A stretch of 64,000 nt of DNA, from NCBI RefSeq assembly GCF_018687755.1, contig NZ_CP061305.1:1673099-1737098 (forward strand). The letters run 5' to 3'. Below, one piece after another: positions 34,857-44,443 of the stretch. The translations under genes were made by a program, and so were the position numbers. The notes under the pieces were generated by a model, which was not told the DNA's origin, searched no databases, and saw only the letters and a list, made by a program, of their open reading frames with translations. Position 1 is the first letter of the stretch, and each line of letters opens with the position of its first letter. This stretch comes from Polynucleobacter sp. JS-Mosq-20-D10 (lineage in GTDB: Bacteria; Pseudomonadota; Gammaproteobacteria; Burkholderiales; Burkholderiaceae).

Positions 34857-34887
34857 AAAAAACCCGCTACACCGGCGGGTTTTTTAT
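34857..34887. terminator. Bidirectional terminator between rpmG and the desaturase gene
   Basis: An 8-bp stem (AAACCCGC / GCGGGTTT) with a 7-base loop sits in A-rich and T-rich flanks (TTTTTTATTG after it), between convergent genes. Confidence 0.86.
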
Positions 34888-34903
34888 TGTGTTTCATTTT
34901 CCT

Positions 34904-36097
34904 TTAAGCGTAGCGACGCAATCTCAAAGAGAAGTCGCGCAGACTCGATAAACCACTCTCTTCAGCGCGCTGACACCACACGTGCAACTGAGTTAGCAGT
35001 TGATCGCCCGTGGCGTTAGATCGACCCCAGATGGCATGCAAGTCACGACGCATCTCAATCATCTTTCGTAACTGCGCATTTGTTGCCATCAACTCCTCAA
35101 GTTTCATTTTTTCTTCTGCAGTTAAACGAGATTCATCTTTACCCAACCAGGCACGGGCATCTTTTAAGTGAGCCGCCAATACCTGCATGTGCTGAACTTC
35201 GTTACTAAAGAAGGTGCTTAAGGTCTTGCTATAGCGAGCCATGATTTCATAACGGTTAGCAATGATGGCTTCGAGTGTGCTTTGATCAGCAGGACGTAAG
35301 TCGCTCAGCACGGGCTTTGGAGAAGTCTTTTTTACTTTCGCCAAGCCAACAGCACTCATGATTTGAATGTACATCCAACCAATATCAAACTCATACCACT
35401 TACTAGAGAGCTTAGCGCTGGTAGCGAAGGTGTGGTGGTTGTTATGCAACTCTTCGCCACCAATCAAAATACCCCAAGGCAAAATGTTTCTTGATGCATC
35501 TTCGCAATCGTAATTACGGTAACCCCAGAAGTGGCCAATGCCATTAATAATTCCAGCGGCAGTAATAGGAATCCACAACATCTGCACTGCCCATACAGTC
35601 AAGCCAATTGCACCGAACAAGAGCACGTCGATGATCAACATCAAGGCTACGCCTTGCCATGAATACTTCGCATAGATGTTGCGCTCAAGCCAATCATCTG
35701 GCGTACCGTGACCAAACTTATCTAAGGTCTCTTGATTACGTGACTCATTTTTATATAACTCAGCACCACGAGAAAGCACAGTATGAATACCCAAAACTTG
35801 TGGGCTATGCGGATCATCCACGGTTTCACACTTGGCGTGGTGCTTACGATGAATCGCCGCCCATTCTTTGGTCACCATACCAGTTGTTAGCCAGAGCCAA
35901 AACCGGAAAAAATGGGACACGATGGGATGCAATTCCAGAGCGCGGTGTGCTTGGCAGCGATGCAGGAAGATAGTCACCGCAGCAATGGTGATGTGGGTGG
36001 CAACCAATGTAAAAACAAGGATTTGCCACCAAGCCCAATTTAAATAGCCATTAGAAAGCCAATTAAGGAATAAATCAAAACCAGAAACTGTGTTCAA
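34904..36097 (-). CDS. Membrane fatty acid (acyl-CoA/acyl-lipid) desaturase
   Basis: A 397-residue di-iron membrane desaturase. The three His boxes are H46-H51 (HRCQAH), H83/H86/H87 (HRKHH) and H218/H221/H222 (HNNHH), between hydrophobic segments at about 25-45, 65-75 and 150-190. A charged helical C-terminal region of about 130 residues follows, which simple desaturases lack. The start is a TTG (MNTVSGFDLF), since no ATG occurs before the first His box; its ribosome site is poor. It lies 27 bases behind rsmB and is probably in the purN-rsmB operon. Confidence 0.88.
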   Translation of the reverse strand: MNTVSGFDLFLNWLSNGYLNWAWWQILVFTLVATHITIAAVTIFLHRCQAHRALELHPIVSHFFRFWLWLTTGMVTKEWAAIHRKHHAKCETVDDPHSPQVLGIHTVLSRGAELYKNESRNQETLDKFGHGTPDDWLERNIYAKYSWQGVALMLIIDVLLFGAIGLTVWAVQMLWIPITAAGIINGIGHFWGYRNYDCEDASRNILPWGILIGGEELHNNHHTFATSAKLSSKWYEFDIGWMYIQIMSAVGLAKVKKTSPKPVLSDLRPADQSTLEAIIANRYEIMARYSKTLSTFFSNEVQHMQVLAAHLKDARAWLGKDESRLTAEEKMKLEELMATNAQLRKMIEMRRDLHAIWGRSNATGDQLLTQLHVWCQRAEESGLSSLRDFSLRLRRYA

Positions 36098-36124
36098 GAG
36101 GGTATCCCAAAGAGATCTAAAACC

Positions 36125-37714
36125 CTATTTTAGTTCTTTATCAGCTTTCTTGCTTTTGACTTTTACCGACTTTTCGCCATCTTTATCGACAGTTAGCGCT
36201 GAAATAGCGACTTTCTTCTGAAAAACCGCCCCGAAGAAGCCGTCAGTCCCATGAATATGGGGCCATAACTGCCACCAAGGATTGTCAGGGCTGCAGCCCA
36301 AAGGCATTTTATCCTTTGGAAACAACGCCTTAAGAACTTCAGCTGCAGGAACCACCTCAAAATTCGGATGCTTTACCAGGAAATCCTCTGCAATTTGCTG
36401 GTTTTCTTGTGGCAACAGGCTGCAGGTGGCATAAACCAAGCGGCCACCTGGTTTAAGCAAACGGCTTGCAGAGGCCAAAATATTCATCTGCTTTTGATTC
36501 AGCTCCAAAACACCTTCTGGGGTCTGGCGCCATTTGAGATCCGGGTTGCGTCGCAATGTACCCATCCCACTGCAAGGAGCATCCACCAGGACGCGATCAA
36601 TCTTCCCAGCTAAGCGCTTGATCTTGGAGTCATTCTCACTGTCAATCCAGACAGGATGTACGTTAGAGAGGCCGCTACGGGCTTGTCTAGGCTTTAAATT
36701 AGCTAAGCGACGTTCTGATGTATCCAAAGCATATAAACGGCCTGTGGAGCGCATGATTGCCCCAATCGCCAAAGTCTTGCCGCCAGCGCCTGCACAAAAA
36801 TCTACCACCATCTCGCCACGCTTAGGCGCAAGTAAGTAGGCCAATAATTGACTACCTTCATCTTGAACCTCAAACATCCCCGTCTTAAAGCTAACGGTAT
36901 TTTGCAAGGCGGGCTTACCCATGATGCGAACACCATCTGGCGCATACGGAGTTGGAATAGCTTGATAGCGACCACCTAAGGCATTCATCTCGGCAAGCAA
37001 TTGCTCGCGAGTCGTCTTCATGGTGTTAGCACGCAAATCCAAAAGAGCTGGATGCATGAGTGATTTAGCTAATGCTTCACGTGATTCTTCACCGGGATAT
37101 TTTCCAAACGCATCCCAAAGCCATTCAGGCAAATTATTACGCACCAAGGGGTTGAGCGCTGATGGATCAACTGTTGCAAAACGCTGCAACCATTCGTACT
37201 CACCTGTTTTCAACACATGAGCTAAGTCGGCAATGGCGCTCTCTGCACGATTAGCTGAACCCAAACCACCCTCAGAGAGAGCGGACAGCAAGCCCAATAA
37301 GGCTAAGCGTCTAGCCTGTGAACCCTCGCCGCTGGAAGCAAATTGTGAGAACTCATTCTTCCGACGCAGAATAGCAAAAGCACTCTCAGCAATCAAGGCG
37401 CGATCACGATTACCTAACTGTGGCTCAGAGCGAAAATAGCGACTCACTACACGATCAGCTGGCTGCTCGAAATTGAGGAGCTCTGGAAGCAGACGCTCTA
37501 AATGAATTGCATGCTGAGGTAAAGCCTTGGCATTAGAAAAGTTTTTTTGACCTTCTGGTGCAATGATGTTGCCACTCGCATTACGACGCTCGGGGCGACG
37601 CAATGGATCTTTAGATTTAGCGGCATAACTTTTTTGTGGGCCTAAGCGTGACCCAGATCTTGATCCAGATTTACTACCAGCGCTAGCTGCGCGGGATGAA
37701 CGTTCTTTACTCAT
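36125..37714 (-). CDS. rsmB: 16S rRNA m5C methyltransferase RsmB-like (RsmB/NOP family)
   Basis: A 529-residue class I SAM-dependent rRNA methyltransferase. The SAM site reads VVDFCAGAGGKTLAIGA; both catalytic cysteines are present (VDAPCSGMGTLRRNPD and YATCSLLPQENQ). The first 60 residues are a disordered Ser/Lys/Arg-rich extension, and the tail is again Lys-rich. RsmB with target C967 is the best guess; RsmF is the alternative. The ATG overlaps the purN stop by four bases. Confidence 0.88.
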   Translation of the reverse strand: MSKERSSRAASAGSKSGSRSGSRLGPQKSYAAKSKDPLRRPERRNASGNIIAPEGQKNFSNAKALPQHAIHLERLLPELLNFEQPADRVVSRYFRSEPQLGNRDRALIAESAFAILRRKNEFSQFASSGEGSQARRLALLGLLSALSEGGLGSANRAESAIADLAHVLKTGEYEWLQRFATVDPSALNPLVRNNLPEWLWDAFGKYPGEESREALAKSLMHPALLDLRANTMKTTREQLLAEMNALGGRYQAIPTPYAPDGVRIMGKPALQNTVSFKTGMFEVQDEGSQLLAYLLAPKRGEMVVDFCAGAGGKTLAIGAIMRSTGRLYALDTSERRLANLKPRQARSGLSNVHPVWIDSENDSKIKRLAGKIDRVLVDAPCSGMGTLRRNPDLKWRQTPEGVLELNQKQMNILASASRLLKPGGRLVYATCSLLPQENQQIAEDFLVKHPNFEVVPAAEVLKALFPKDKMPLGCSPDNPWWQLWPHIHGTDGFFGAVFQKKVAISALTVDKDGEKSVKVKSKKADKELK

Positions 37715-38340
37715 AATTTTATTAATTGCGACTCCGGTGGTTTAACCTGAACTTGATTACCTTCTATTCGCAATCGTCCATCTAGGAACCATTTTACGGC
37801 CCGCGGGTAAATCTGATGCTCAGCAGTCAAAACTCGCGCTGCCAAACTATCCGCGTCATCACCGGGAAGCACTGGAACAGAGGCTTGACAGATGATGGGG
37901 CCCTCATCCACGCCCTCAGTAACAAAATGCACGCTGGCGCCATGTTCAGCCACCCCAGCCTCCAAAGCGCGTTCATGGGTATGTAAACCTGGGAAAGCTG
38001 GCAGCAATGCTGGGTGAATATTCACCAGGCGACCCTCAAAATGGCGAATAAAGCCTGGAGTCAGAATTCTCATAAAACCCGCTAGAACCACTAAATCAGC
38101 CCCTAATTCATCTATTTTCGCCATGAGAGCGGCATCAAATGACTCGCGAGTAGCGTGCTCGCGATGTTCAATGGCAAAGGCCGGAATGCCCTGAGAGCGA
38201 GCAAAATCAAGGCCTTTGGCAGCAGAGTGGTTAGCAATTACCCCGGTAAAAGTAACCGGCCACTGCTCTTTTTGAGCTGTTTTGACGATAGCCTCGAAAT
38301 TAGATCCGCGGCCAGAGATTAAGGTGACGATAGATGGCAT
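37711..38340 (-). CDS. purN: Phosphoribosylglycinamide formyltransferase 1
   Basis: Formyl-tetrahydrofolate dependent GAR transformylase of purine synthesis; purM, the gene for the next-but-one step, is elsewhere in the window. The 209-residue protein has LISGRGSNFEAIV, the catalytic NIHPALLPAFPGLHTHERAL segment with Asn and His, and the Asp in TEGVDEGPII. I start at the ATG; a GTG two codons upstream is possible. TATATT lies six bases before the ATG. It is translationally coupled to rsmB. Confidence 0.95.
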   Translation of the reverse strand: MPSIVTLISGRGSNFEAIVKTAQKEQWPVTFTGVIANHSAAKGLDFARSQGIPAFAIEHREHATRESFDAALMAKIDELGADLVVLAGFMRILTPGFIRHFEGRLVNIHPALLPAFPGLHTHERALEAGVAEHGASVHFVTEGVDEGPIICQASVPVLPGDDADSLAARVLTAEHQIYPRAVKWFLDGRLRIEGNQVQVKPPESQLIKL

Positions 38341-38346
38341 GCCCAC

Positions 38347-38354
38347 AATATAAT
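38347..38354. promoter_or_regulatory. Overlapping divergent -10 elements of purN and ribF
   Basis: AATATAAT reads as TATAAT on the plus strand (38349-38354) and TATATT on the minus strand (38352-38347). The minus hexamer ends six bases from the purN ATG; the plus one lies 37 bases before the ribF GTG. -35 matches are weak. Confidence 0.42.
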
Positions 38355-38391
38355 TGATGGTTACCCCGAAAGCGACCCTGAAAGCGATTTA

Positions 38392-39342
38392 GTGAACGTA
38401 TTCCGCGGCCCCACCCAGTTTTCTGCAGGACCGGCTTGTGCCTTAACCATCGGTAATTTCGATGGCGTGCACAGGGGTCATCACGCCCTACTCAAAGAGC
38501 TGAAGGATGGCGCACAAGAACGCGGTTTAGTTAGCTGCGTTATGACTTTCGAACCGCATCCTAAGGAATTCTTTTCTCCAGAACAAGCGCCGCCACGAAT
38601 TCTGAATTTGCGCGACAAGCTTGCCGCCTTTGCTGATATTGGCATCGATCGCGTAGTAGTAGAGCACTTTAATGCTGCATTCGCCCGCCTTACTCCCACA
38701 GAATTTGTTTCTGAGATTATTGTCAAGCAGCTCAATGCCAAGTGGATTTTAATTGGCGATGATTTTTGCTACGGTGCAAAACGCGCTGGCAACTTTGCAA
38801 GTCTCAAAGCAGCTGGCGAACAATTTGGTTTTGAAGTTTCTAGCATTCACACCGTGCAAGAAGATGGCGAAAGAATTTCTAGCTCTGCGCTACGCAATGC
38901 CTTGGCTCATGGAGATATGGATCAAGCTAATACATTATTAGGTCGCCCTTACGGCATCTCCGGTCATGTTATTCATGGGCAAAAGCTGGGTCGTACTTTA
39001 GGTTTCCCGACATTGAATCTCGCTGTTGCGAATCACTTGCATCACCGTAAACCTGCCTGCTCTGGCATCTTTACTGCACAAGTCTTGGGGCTTGGAGATA
39101 AACCTCTTCCTGCTGTAGCTAGTCTCGGCGTGAGACCAACGGTAGAAGATGCAGGTCGCGTATTGCTTGAGACTCATATCTTTGATTACAACGCCGATGT
39201 CTACGGAAAAATCATTACCGTGGAACTCTTAGAAAAAATTCGTGATGAGGCGAAGTATTCTGACCTCGATACACTTACCAAAGCGATTGCATCTGATGCA
39301 GCGCATGCCAGAAATTATTTCCAGAAAAAATCTTATGTCTGA
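38392..39342 (+). CDS. ribF: Bifunctional riboflavin kinase / FAD synthetase
   Basis: Makes FMN and FAD from riboflavin. In its 316 residues the N-terminal nucleotidyltransferase domain shows LTIGNFDGVHRGHHALL and FEPHPKEFF; the C-terminal flavokinase domain shows GRPYGISGHVIHGQKLGRTLGFPT-like sequence (residues 184-207). The start is a GTG giving MNVFRGPTQFSAGP, which fits the family; no in-frame ATG exists nearby. Its last eight bases overlap ileS. It is the first gene of ribF-ileS-lspA-coaBC-dut. Confidence 0.95.
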   Translation: MNVFRGPTQFSAGPACALTIGNFDGVHRGHHALLKELKDGAQERGLVSCVMTFEPHPKEFFSPEQAPPRILNLRDKLAAFADIGIDRVVVEHFNAAFARLTPTEFVSEIIVKQLNAKWILIGDDFCYGAKRAGNFASLKAAGEQFGFEVSSIHTVQEDGERISSSALRNALAHGDMDQANTLLGRPYGISGHVIHGQKLGRTLGFPTLNLAVANHLHHRKPACSGIFTAQVLGLGDKPLPAVASLGVRPTVEDAGRVLLETHIFDYNADVYGKIITVELLEKIRDEAKYSDLDTLTKAIASDAAHARNYFQKKSYV

Positions 39343-42196
39343 AAAAGAAAACTCTTACCCCGTTAATCTTCTAGAAACATCGTTTCCGATGCGGGGAGAT
39401 TTACCGAAACGTGAACCGCAATGGGTCGCACAGTGGCAGAAAAATAAACTCTACGAGAAGATTCGTGCAGCGCATTCTCACCAACCAAAATTTATTTTGC
39501 ATGATGGCCCTCCCTATGCAAACGGTGACATTCATATTGGTCATGCGGTAAATAAGATCCTTAAGGATATGATCGTGAAGTCCCGCTGGTTAATGGGCTT
39601 TGACTCTGCATATGTTCCAGGCTGGGATTGCCACGGTATGCCAATTGAGATCCAGATTGAAAAACAATTTGGCAAAAATCTGCCGACGGCTGAAGTGCAA
39701 GCTAAAGCACGCGCGTATGCAAAAGTGCAGGTAGACAAGCAAAAGGTCGACTTTGAGCGTTTAGGTGTTTTGGGTGATTGGAATAACCCTTATCTCACCA
39801 TGAACTACCGCAATGAGGCCGATGAAATTCGTGCGCTCGGGAAGATCTGGGAAAAGGGTTACGTCTTCCGCGGCCTTAAGCCAGTGAACTGGTGTTTCGA
39901 TTGCGGCTCCGCACTAGCTGAAGCTGAAGTGGAATACCAAGACAAAACTGATCCAACCGTAGATGTGGGATTTGCTTTTGATGATGCGCAGCGCCCACAA
40001 CTTGCAAAAGCATTTGGGCTATCTGAGATCCCAGCTAAGCCTGGAATGATTGTGATTTGGACAACCACACCTTGGACTATTCCATCCAATCAAGCACTGA
40101 ATGTTCATCCTGAACTGAGTTACGCCCTAGTGGATACAGGGGACAAGCTGCTCATCTTGGCAGAAGACCGTGTAGAAACTTGCTTGGAAGATTTTGGACT
40201 TGAGGGAAAAGTCATTGCCACTTGTTTGGGTAGTCAGCTAGCAAACATTTCTTTCTGGCATCCGCTAGCCCCACTGCATGAAGGTTATCAGCGTCTTTCA
40301 CCAATCTATCCTGCCCAATACGTCACCTTAGACACTGGAACTGGTGTAGTGCACTCTGCACCAGCCTATGGCGAGGAAGACTTTAAGTCTTGCAAAGCAA
40401 ATCACTTGGCTGATAAAGATATCTTGAACCCAGTCATGGGTAATGGTGTCTATGCTTCTTGGCTCCCACTTTTTGCTAATGAATATATTTGGAAAGCCAA
40501 CCCGAAGATTGTGGAGGCCATGCGTGAAGCAGGTAGCCTTTTGCGAGATAAGACCTATACCCACTCTTACATGCATTGCTGGCGTCACAAGTCACCAATT
40601 ATTTATCGTGCGACCTCGCAGTGGTTTGCAAGCATGGATAAAAAGCCATCCGATGGCAAAGCAAGTCTGCGCGAAGCAGCATTAGCCGGCATTGAAAACA
40701 CCGAGTTCTTCCCGGCGTGGGGTAAGCAACGATTAAACAGCATGATTGCGAACCGTCCCGACTGGACCTTGTCACGTCAACGCCAATGGGGTGTTCCCAT
40801 GGCTTTCTTTGTGCACAAGGAAAGTGGTGAACCACATCCGCGCACAGCTGAGTTGCTTGAAGCAATTGCTAAGCGCGTTGAAAAAGAAGGTATTGAAGCT
40901 TGGCAAAAACTGGAAGTAGCCGAACTGCTTGGTGAAGAATCTGCTCAATACGAAAAGAATCGCGACACTTTAGATGTATGGTTTGATTCTGGTACTACGC
41001 ATTGGCACGTCATTCGTGGCTCACATCGTGCGGAACTCTATCGCCCTGAAGCTGAAAATGCAGATGGTCGTTTAGCTGACCTATATCTAGAAGGCTCAGA
41101 CCAACATCGCGGCTGGTTCCACTCCTCTTTACTCACTGGTGCCATGCTCGATGGCAAGCCGCCATACAAAGCACTACTTACGCACGGCTTCACGGTTGAT
41201 GGCCAAGGCCGCAAGATGAGTAAGTCGGTAGGCAACGTGATCGCCCCGCAACAAGTTGCTGATAAGTTAGGTGCGGAGATTATTCGTTTGTGGGTAGCTT
41301 CTACTGACTACTCTGGCGAGATGACCATCTCCGATGAAATTCTGAAACGTGTAGTGGAAAGCTATCGCCGTATTCGCAATACATTACGCTTCTTGTTAGC
41401 TAACCTATCTGACTTTGATCCAAGCAAGCATGCGATGCCTGCAAGCGAATGGCTAGAGATTGATCGCTACGCTGTTGCACTCGCCAATCAGTTGCAGCAA
41501 GATGTGCAGGCGCACTACAAGGCTTATGAGTTTCAACCAGCGGTGGCGCGTATGCTCACTTTCTGCTCGGAAGATTTAGGTGGCTTCTACTTAGATATTC
41601 TGAAAGATCGCCTCTATACGAGTGCGCCGGATTCGAAAGAGCGTCGCGCAGCACAGAATGCACTCTTTCATATCACTCGCAACCTACTCAAGTGGCTTGC
41701 CCCTTTCCTCTCATTTACTGCCGAAGAGGCTTGGCTGTCATTACCACATGGTAAGGATGACAAGCCAAGTGAATCTATCTTCATGGAAGAGTTTGGTACT
41801 TTCCCAGAAATTAACCAAGCTACTGAGCTCCTTGCCAAATGGAATCGTGTTCGAGAAATCCGCTCTGAGGTAACCAAGGCAATTGAGATTGAGCGTGAAG
41901 CTGGCAATGTAGGCTCATCCCTGCAAGCCGAGCTCACCATCAAAGTAGGTGATATCGATTTTGCAATTTTGCATTCTCTTGAAGACGACCTGCGCTTTGT
42001 GACCATCACTTCTAGTGCCAAGCTAGAGCTGAGCAACGCAGGCCTTGAGGTGCTCGTACGCGGTAGTCAATATAAAAAATGTGGCCGTTGCTGGCATCAC
42101 ACTCAAGATGTTGGTGTCAACAATGAACATTCAGAGTTATGTGGTCGCTGCATCAGCAATCTTTTCGGAAGCGGTGAATCCCGCCTTTTTGCATAA
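39335..42196 (+). CDS. ileS: Isoleucyl-tRNA synthetase
   Basis: Class I synthetase, 953 residues. The HIGH box is PPYANGDIHIGHAVNKIL and the KMSKS box GRKMSKSVGNVI; WTTTPWTIPSNQALNV marks the editing domain. The C-terminal zinc ribbon has two CxxC pairs (KKCGRCWHH and ELCGRCISNL), as in the bacterial type sensitive to mupirocin. The start at MSEKENSYPVNL overlaps the end of ribF by eight bases, suggesting coupling. The ribF-ileS-lspA order is common in proteobacteria. Confidence 0.97.
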   Translation: MSEKENSYPVNLLETSFPMRGDLPKREPQWVAQWQKNKLYEKIRAAHSHQPKFILHDGPPYANGDIHIGHAVNKILKDMIVKSRWLMGFDSAYVPGWDCHGMPIEIQIEKQFGKNLPTAEVQAKARAYAKVQVDKQKVDFERLGVLGDWNNPYLTMNYRNEADEIRALGKIWEKGYVFRGLKPVNWCFDCGSALAEAEVEYQDKTDPTVDVGFAFDDAQRPQLAKAFGLSEIPAKPGMIVIWTTTPWTIPSNQALNVHPELSYALVDTGDKLLILAEDRVETCLEDFGLEGKVIATCLGSQLANISFWHPLAPLHEGYQRLSPIYPAQYVTLDTGTGVVHSAPAYGEEDFKSCKANHLADKDILNPVMGNGVYASWLPLFANEYIWKANPKIVEAMREAGSLLRDKTYTHSYMHCWRHKSPIIYRATSQWFASMDKKPSDGKASLREAALAGIENTEFFPAWGKQRLNSMIANRPDWTLSRQRQWGVPMAFFVHKESGEPHPRTAELLEAIAKRVEKEGIEAWQKLEVAELLGEESAQYEKNRDTLDVWFDSGTTHWHVIRGSHRAELYRPEAENADGRLADLYLEGSDQHRGWFHSSLLTGAMLDGKPPYKALLTHGFTVDGQGRKMSKSVGNVIAPQQVADKLGAEIIRLWVASTDYSGEMTISDEILKRVVESYRRIRNTLRFLLANLSDFDPSKHAMPASEWLEIDRYAVALANQLQQDVQAHYKAYEFQPAVARMLTFCSEDLGGFYLDILKDRLYTSAPDSKERRAAQNALFHITRNLLKWLAPFLSFTAEEAWLSLPHGKDDKPSESIFMEEFGTFPEINQATELLAKWNRVREIRSEVTKAIEIEREAGNVGSSLQAELTIKVGDIDFAILHSLEDDLRFVTITSSAKLELSNAGLEVLVRGSQYKKCGRCWHHTQDVGVNNEHSELCGRCISNLFGSGESRLFA

Positions 42197-42226
42197 ACAA
42201 TATAGTAAAAAGATCGCCGCCACATC

Positions 42227-42721
42227 ATGAGCACAAACCTCTCTTTTCTTCGTTATCTAGCGATTGCAATCGTTACGATATTGCTAGACCAATTGAGCAA
42301 ATGGTCTGCCTTGAGTAACTTACAGTTAGGTGTACCTGAACCCGTTTTGCCATTCATGAACTGGTTGTTACTGTTTAACCCAGGAGCAGCGTTCTCATTT
42401 TTAGCGCAAAGCTCTGGATGGCAGCGTTGGTTCTTTACAGTCCTAGGCTTGGCAGCTTCTACTTACATTCTTTGGCTACTGCGAAAGAGCTTAGGCGACA
42501 AAATGCTTTGCTGGGCCCTCAGCCTCATACTGGGTGGCGCATTAGGCAATGTCCTAGACCGCATCATGTATGGCGCGGTAGTGGACTTTATTGATCTGCA
42601 TTACGCTAATTGGCATTGGCCAGCCTTCAATATTGCTGATAGTGCTATTTGCATTGGGGCAGCCCTCATCATTTGGGGTGAGTTGCGCAAGTCATTTGGC
42701 AAAACCTCCCAATCCCTTTAA
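42227..42721 (+). CDS. lspA: Lipoprotein signal peptidase (signal peptidase II)
   Basis: An inner membrane aspartyl protease that cleaves diacylglyceryl prolipoproteins. The 164-residue protein has four predicted helices and both catalytic aspartates (GNVLDRIMYG and FNIADSAIC), plus the conserved NPGAAFSFL. It follows ileS by 30 bases and precedes coaBC by nine. Confidence 0.96.
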   Translation: MSTNLSFLRYLAIAIVTILLDQLSKWSALSNLQLGVPEPVLPFMNWLLLFNPGAAFSFLAQSSGWQRWFFTVLGLAASTYILWLLRKSLGDKMLCWALSLILGGALGNVLDRIMYGAVVDFIDLHYANWHWPAFNIADSAICIGAALIIWGELRKSFGKTSQSL

Positions 42722-42730
42722 GCTGGCGTC

Positions 42731-43942
42731 ATGCAATCACTTTTAAATAAGAAAATCGTTCTCGGCATTTCTGGTGGCATTGCGGCCTATAAGTCTGCAG
42801 AGCTAGCACGTCAGTTGATGCAAGAAGGTGCTAGCGTCCAAGTGGTGATGACGGAAGCCGCGCAGCAATTTGTGACGCCTGTCACCATGCAAGCACTCAC
42901 AGGCAATCCCGTTTACACCAGCCAATGGGATAGCAGCATTGCTAACAACATGGCGCATATTGAACTCTCTAGAGCTGCCGATGCGATTTTAATTGCGCCC
43001 ACAAGTGCGGATCTGATGGCTAAGCTCTCGCTCGGATTGGCTGATGATTTGCTCAGCACCTTGTGTTTAGCAAGAGATTGCCCACTCCTCTTGGCTCCTG
43101 CCATGAACAAGCAAATGTGGGAGCATGCGGCCACACAAAGAAGCGCAGAAAGACTCATTGCTGACAAAGTCACATTACTTGGCCCTGCAAGCGGATTCCA
43201 AGCGTGTGGTGAAATCGGCTTTGGGCGTATGCTTGAGCCTGCAGAAATTACCGAGCAACTCATAGCCTTCTTTCAGAAGAAGCCACTCCTCGGCAAACGC
43301 GTACTGATTACAGCTGGGCCCACCTTTGAAGCTATTGATCCTGTTCGAGGGATTACCAATCGCAGCTCTGGCAAGATGGGTTTTGCAATTGCACGCGCAG
43401 CAATTGAAGCTGGTGCAGACGTTCACCTCATAGTAGGCCCTTGCGATTTAGAGACCCCATTAGCTGCAACTGGAAAAATTACCCGTACTAATGTGGTCAG
43501 CGCCAAAGAAATGCATACAGCCACATTGCAATCTACTGACTGCGATATTTTCTTTGCGGTAGCTGCAGTCGCCGATTGGAGTATTGCCAAACCGGCTAAA
43601 GAAAAAATGAAACGCCAAAGTAAACAAGCTCCAAATTTAGAATTTGTAGCCAACTTAGATATTCTTGCCGATGTAGCAAAAACGGTCAAAACTAAAGGCG
43701 GGAAATTGCACCCCTATTGCGTTGGCTTTGCGGCTGAATCTACTGAGCTCCAAAAGCATGCAGAAGAAAAGCGTAAACGCAAAGGCATTCCGATGATCGT
43801 TGGCAACATTGGTCCAGATACCTTTGGCAGCGATCTCAACCAACTACTCATCGTCGATGAAAACGGTAGTAAGAAAATGGCCAAGGCTGAAAAACTACAG
43901 CTTGCACGTCAACTGATTCAGTTAGTCGCTAAAAAAATCTAA
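42731..43942 (+). CDS. coaBC: Bifunctional phosphopantothenoylcysteine decarboxylase / phosphopantothenate-cysteine ligase
   Basis: Two successive steps of CoA synthesis; panB of the same pathway lies near the window end. The N-terminal CoaC flavoprotein domain has VLGISGGIAAYKSAEL, and AHIELSRAADAILIAPTSAD contains the catalytic His. APAMNKQMWEH is the substrate loop, and GFQACGEIGFGRM contains the catalytic Cys. CoaB begins near residue 190 (RVLITAGPTFEAIDPVR) and has TNRSSGKMG. At 403 residues it is full length. Confidence 0.96.
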   Translation: MQSLLNKKIVLGISGGIAAYKSAELARQLMQEGASVQVVMTEAAQQFVTPVTMQALTGNPVYTSQWDSSIANNMAHIELSRAADAILIAPTSADLMAKLSLGLADDLLSTLCLARDCPLLLAPAMNKQMWEHAATQRSAERLIADKVTLLGPASGFQACGEIGFGRMLEPAEITEQLIAFFQKKPLLGKRVLITAGPTFEAIDPVRGITNRSSGKMGFAIARAAIEAGADVHLIVGPCDLETPLAATGKITRTNVVSAKEMHTATLQSTDCDIFFAVAAVADWSIAKPAKEKMKRQSKQAPNLEFVANLDILADVAKTVKTKGGKLHPYCVGFAAESTELQKHAEEKRKRKGIPMIVGNIGPDTFGSDLNQLLIVDENGSKKMAKAEKLQLARQLIQLVAKKI

Positions 43943-43993
43943 CCGAACCCAAAATTTAATCTCCATTATCTTTACTCAGCTTTAGGAAATTCT

Positions 43994-44443
43994 ATGCAAC
44001 AACTTCAAGTCAAAATTCTCGATGAACGTATGCGCGATCAATTACCTGCATATGGAACCCCCGGTAGCGCTGGATTAGATCTGCGCGCCTGTATTGATGA
44101 AGTCATTGAAATTGCTCCTGGACAAACAGTCCTCGTCCCAACGGGTTTAGCGATTTATGTAGAAGATCCACGCTATGCCGCATTGATCTTGCCACGCTCT
44201 GGTCTTGGCCATAAGCATGGAATCGTTCTCGGTAATTTAGTGGGATTGATCGATTCGGATTACCAAGGCCAACTCATGGTGAGCACTTGGAATCGCGGCT
44301 CAACAGCATTCAAATTAGAGCCCATGGAGCGCTTAGCTCAACTGGTAGTGATGCCGGTACAACAAGTAGAGCTCAAAGTTGTTGAGGAATTTACCGAGAG
44401 CAGTCGTGGGGCTGGTGGGTTTGGAAGTACTGGTAGGGCTTAA
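43994..44443 (+). CDS. dut: Deoxyuridine 5'-triphosphate nucleotidohydrolase (dUTPase)
   Basis: Hydrolyses dUTP to dUMP, keeping uracil out of DNA. The 149-residue trimeric type shows the five motifs: GSAGLDLRA, PRSGLGHKHG, GNLVGLIDSDYQG, RLAQLVVMP and the C-terminal RGAGGFGSTG. It has an AGGAAA ribosome site. coaBC-dut is a common neighbour pair. It ends the ribF run; no terminator is obvious after it. Confidence 0.97.
   Translation: MQQLQVKILDERMRDQLPAYGTPGSAGLDLRACIDEVIEIAPGQTVLVPTGLAIYVEDPRYAALILPRSGLGHKHGIVLGNLVGLIDSDYQGQLMVSTWNRGSTAFKLEPMERLAQLVVMPVQQVELKVVEEFTESSRGAGGFGSTGRA

Noticed and set aside
38371..38388. Short near-repeat GAAAGCGA within the ribF leader
   Set aside because: Only eight bases repeated twice; expected by chance and with no symmetry.
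38357..38392. An 11-codon frame (ATG to TAG) whose stop overlaps the ribF GTG, resembling a coupled leader peptide
   Set aside because: Its ATG lies only two bases after the -10 hexamer, upstream of the expected transcript start, so it would not be in the mRNA from that promoter.
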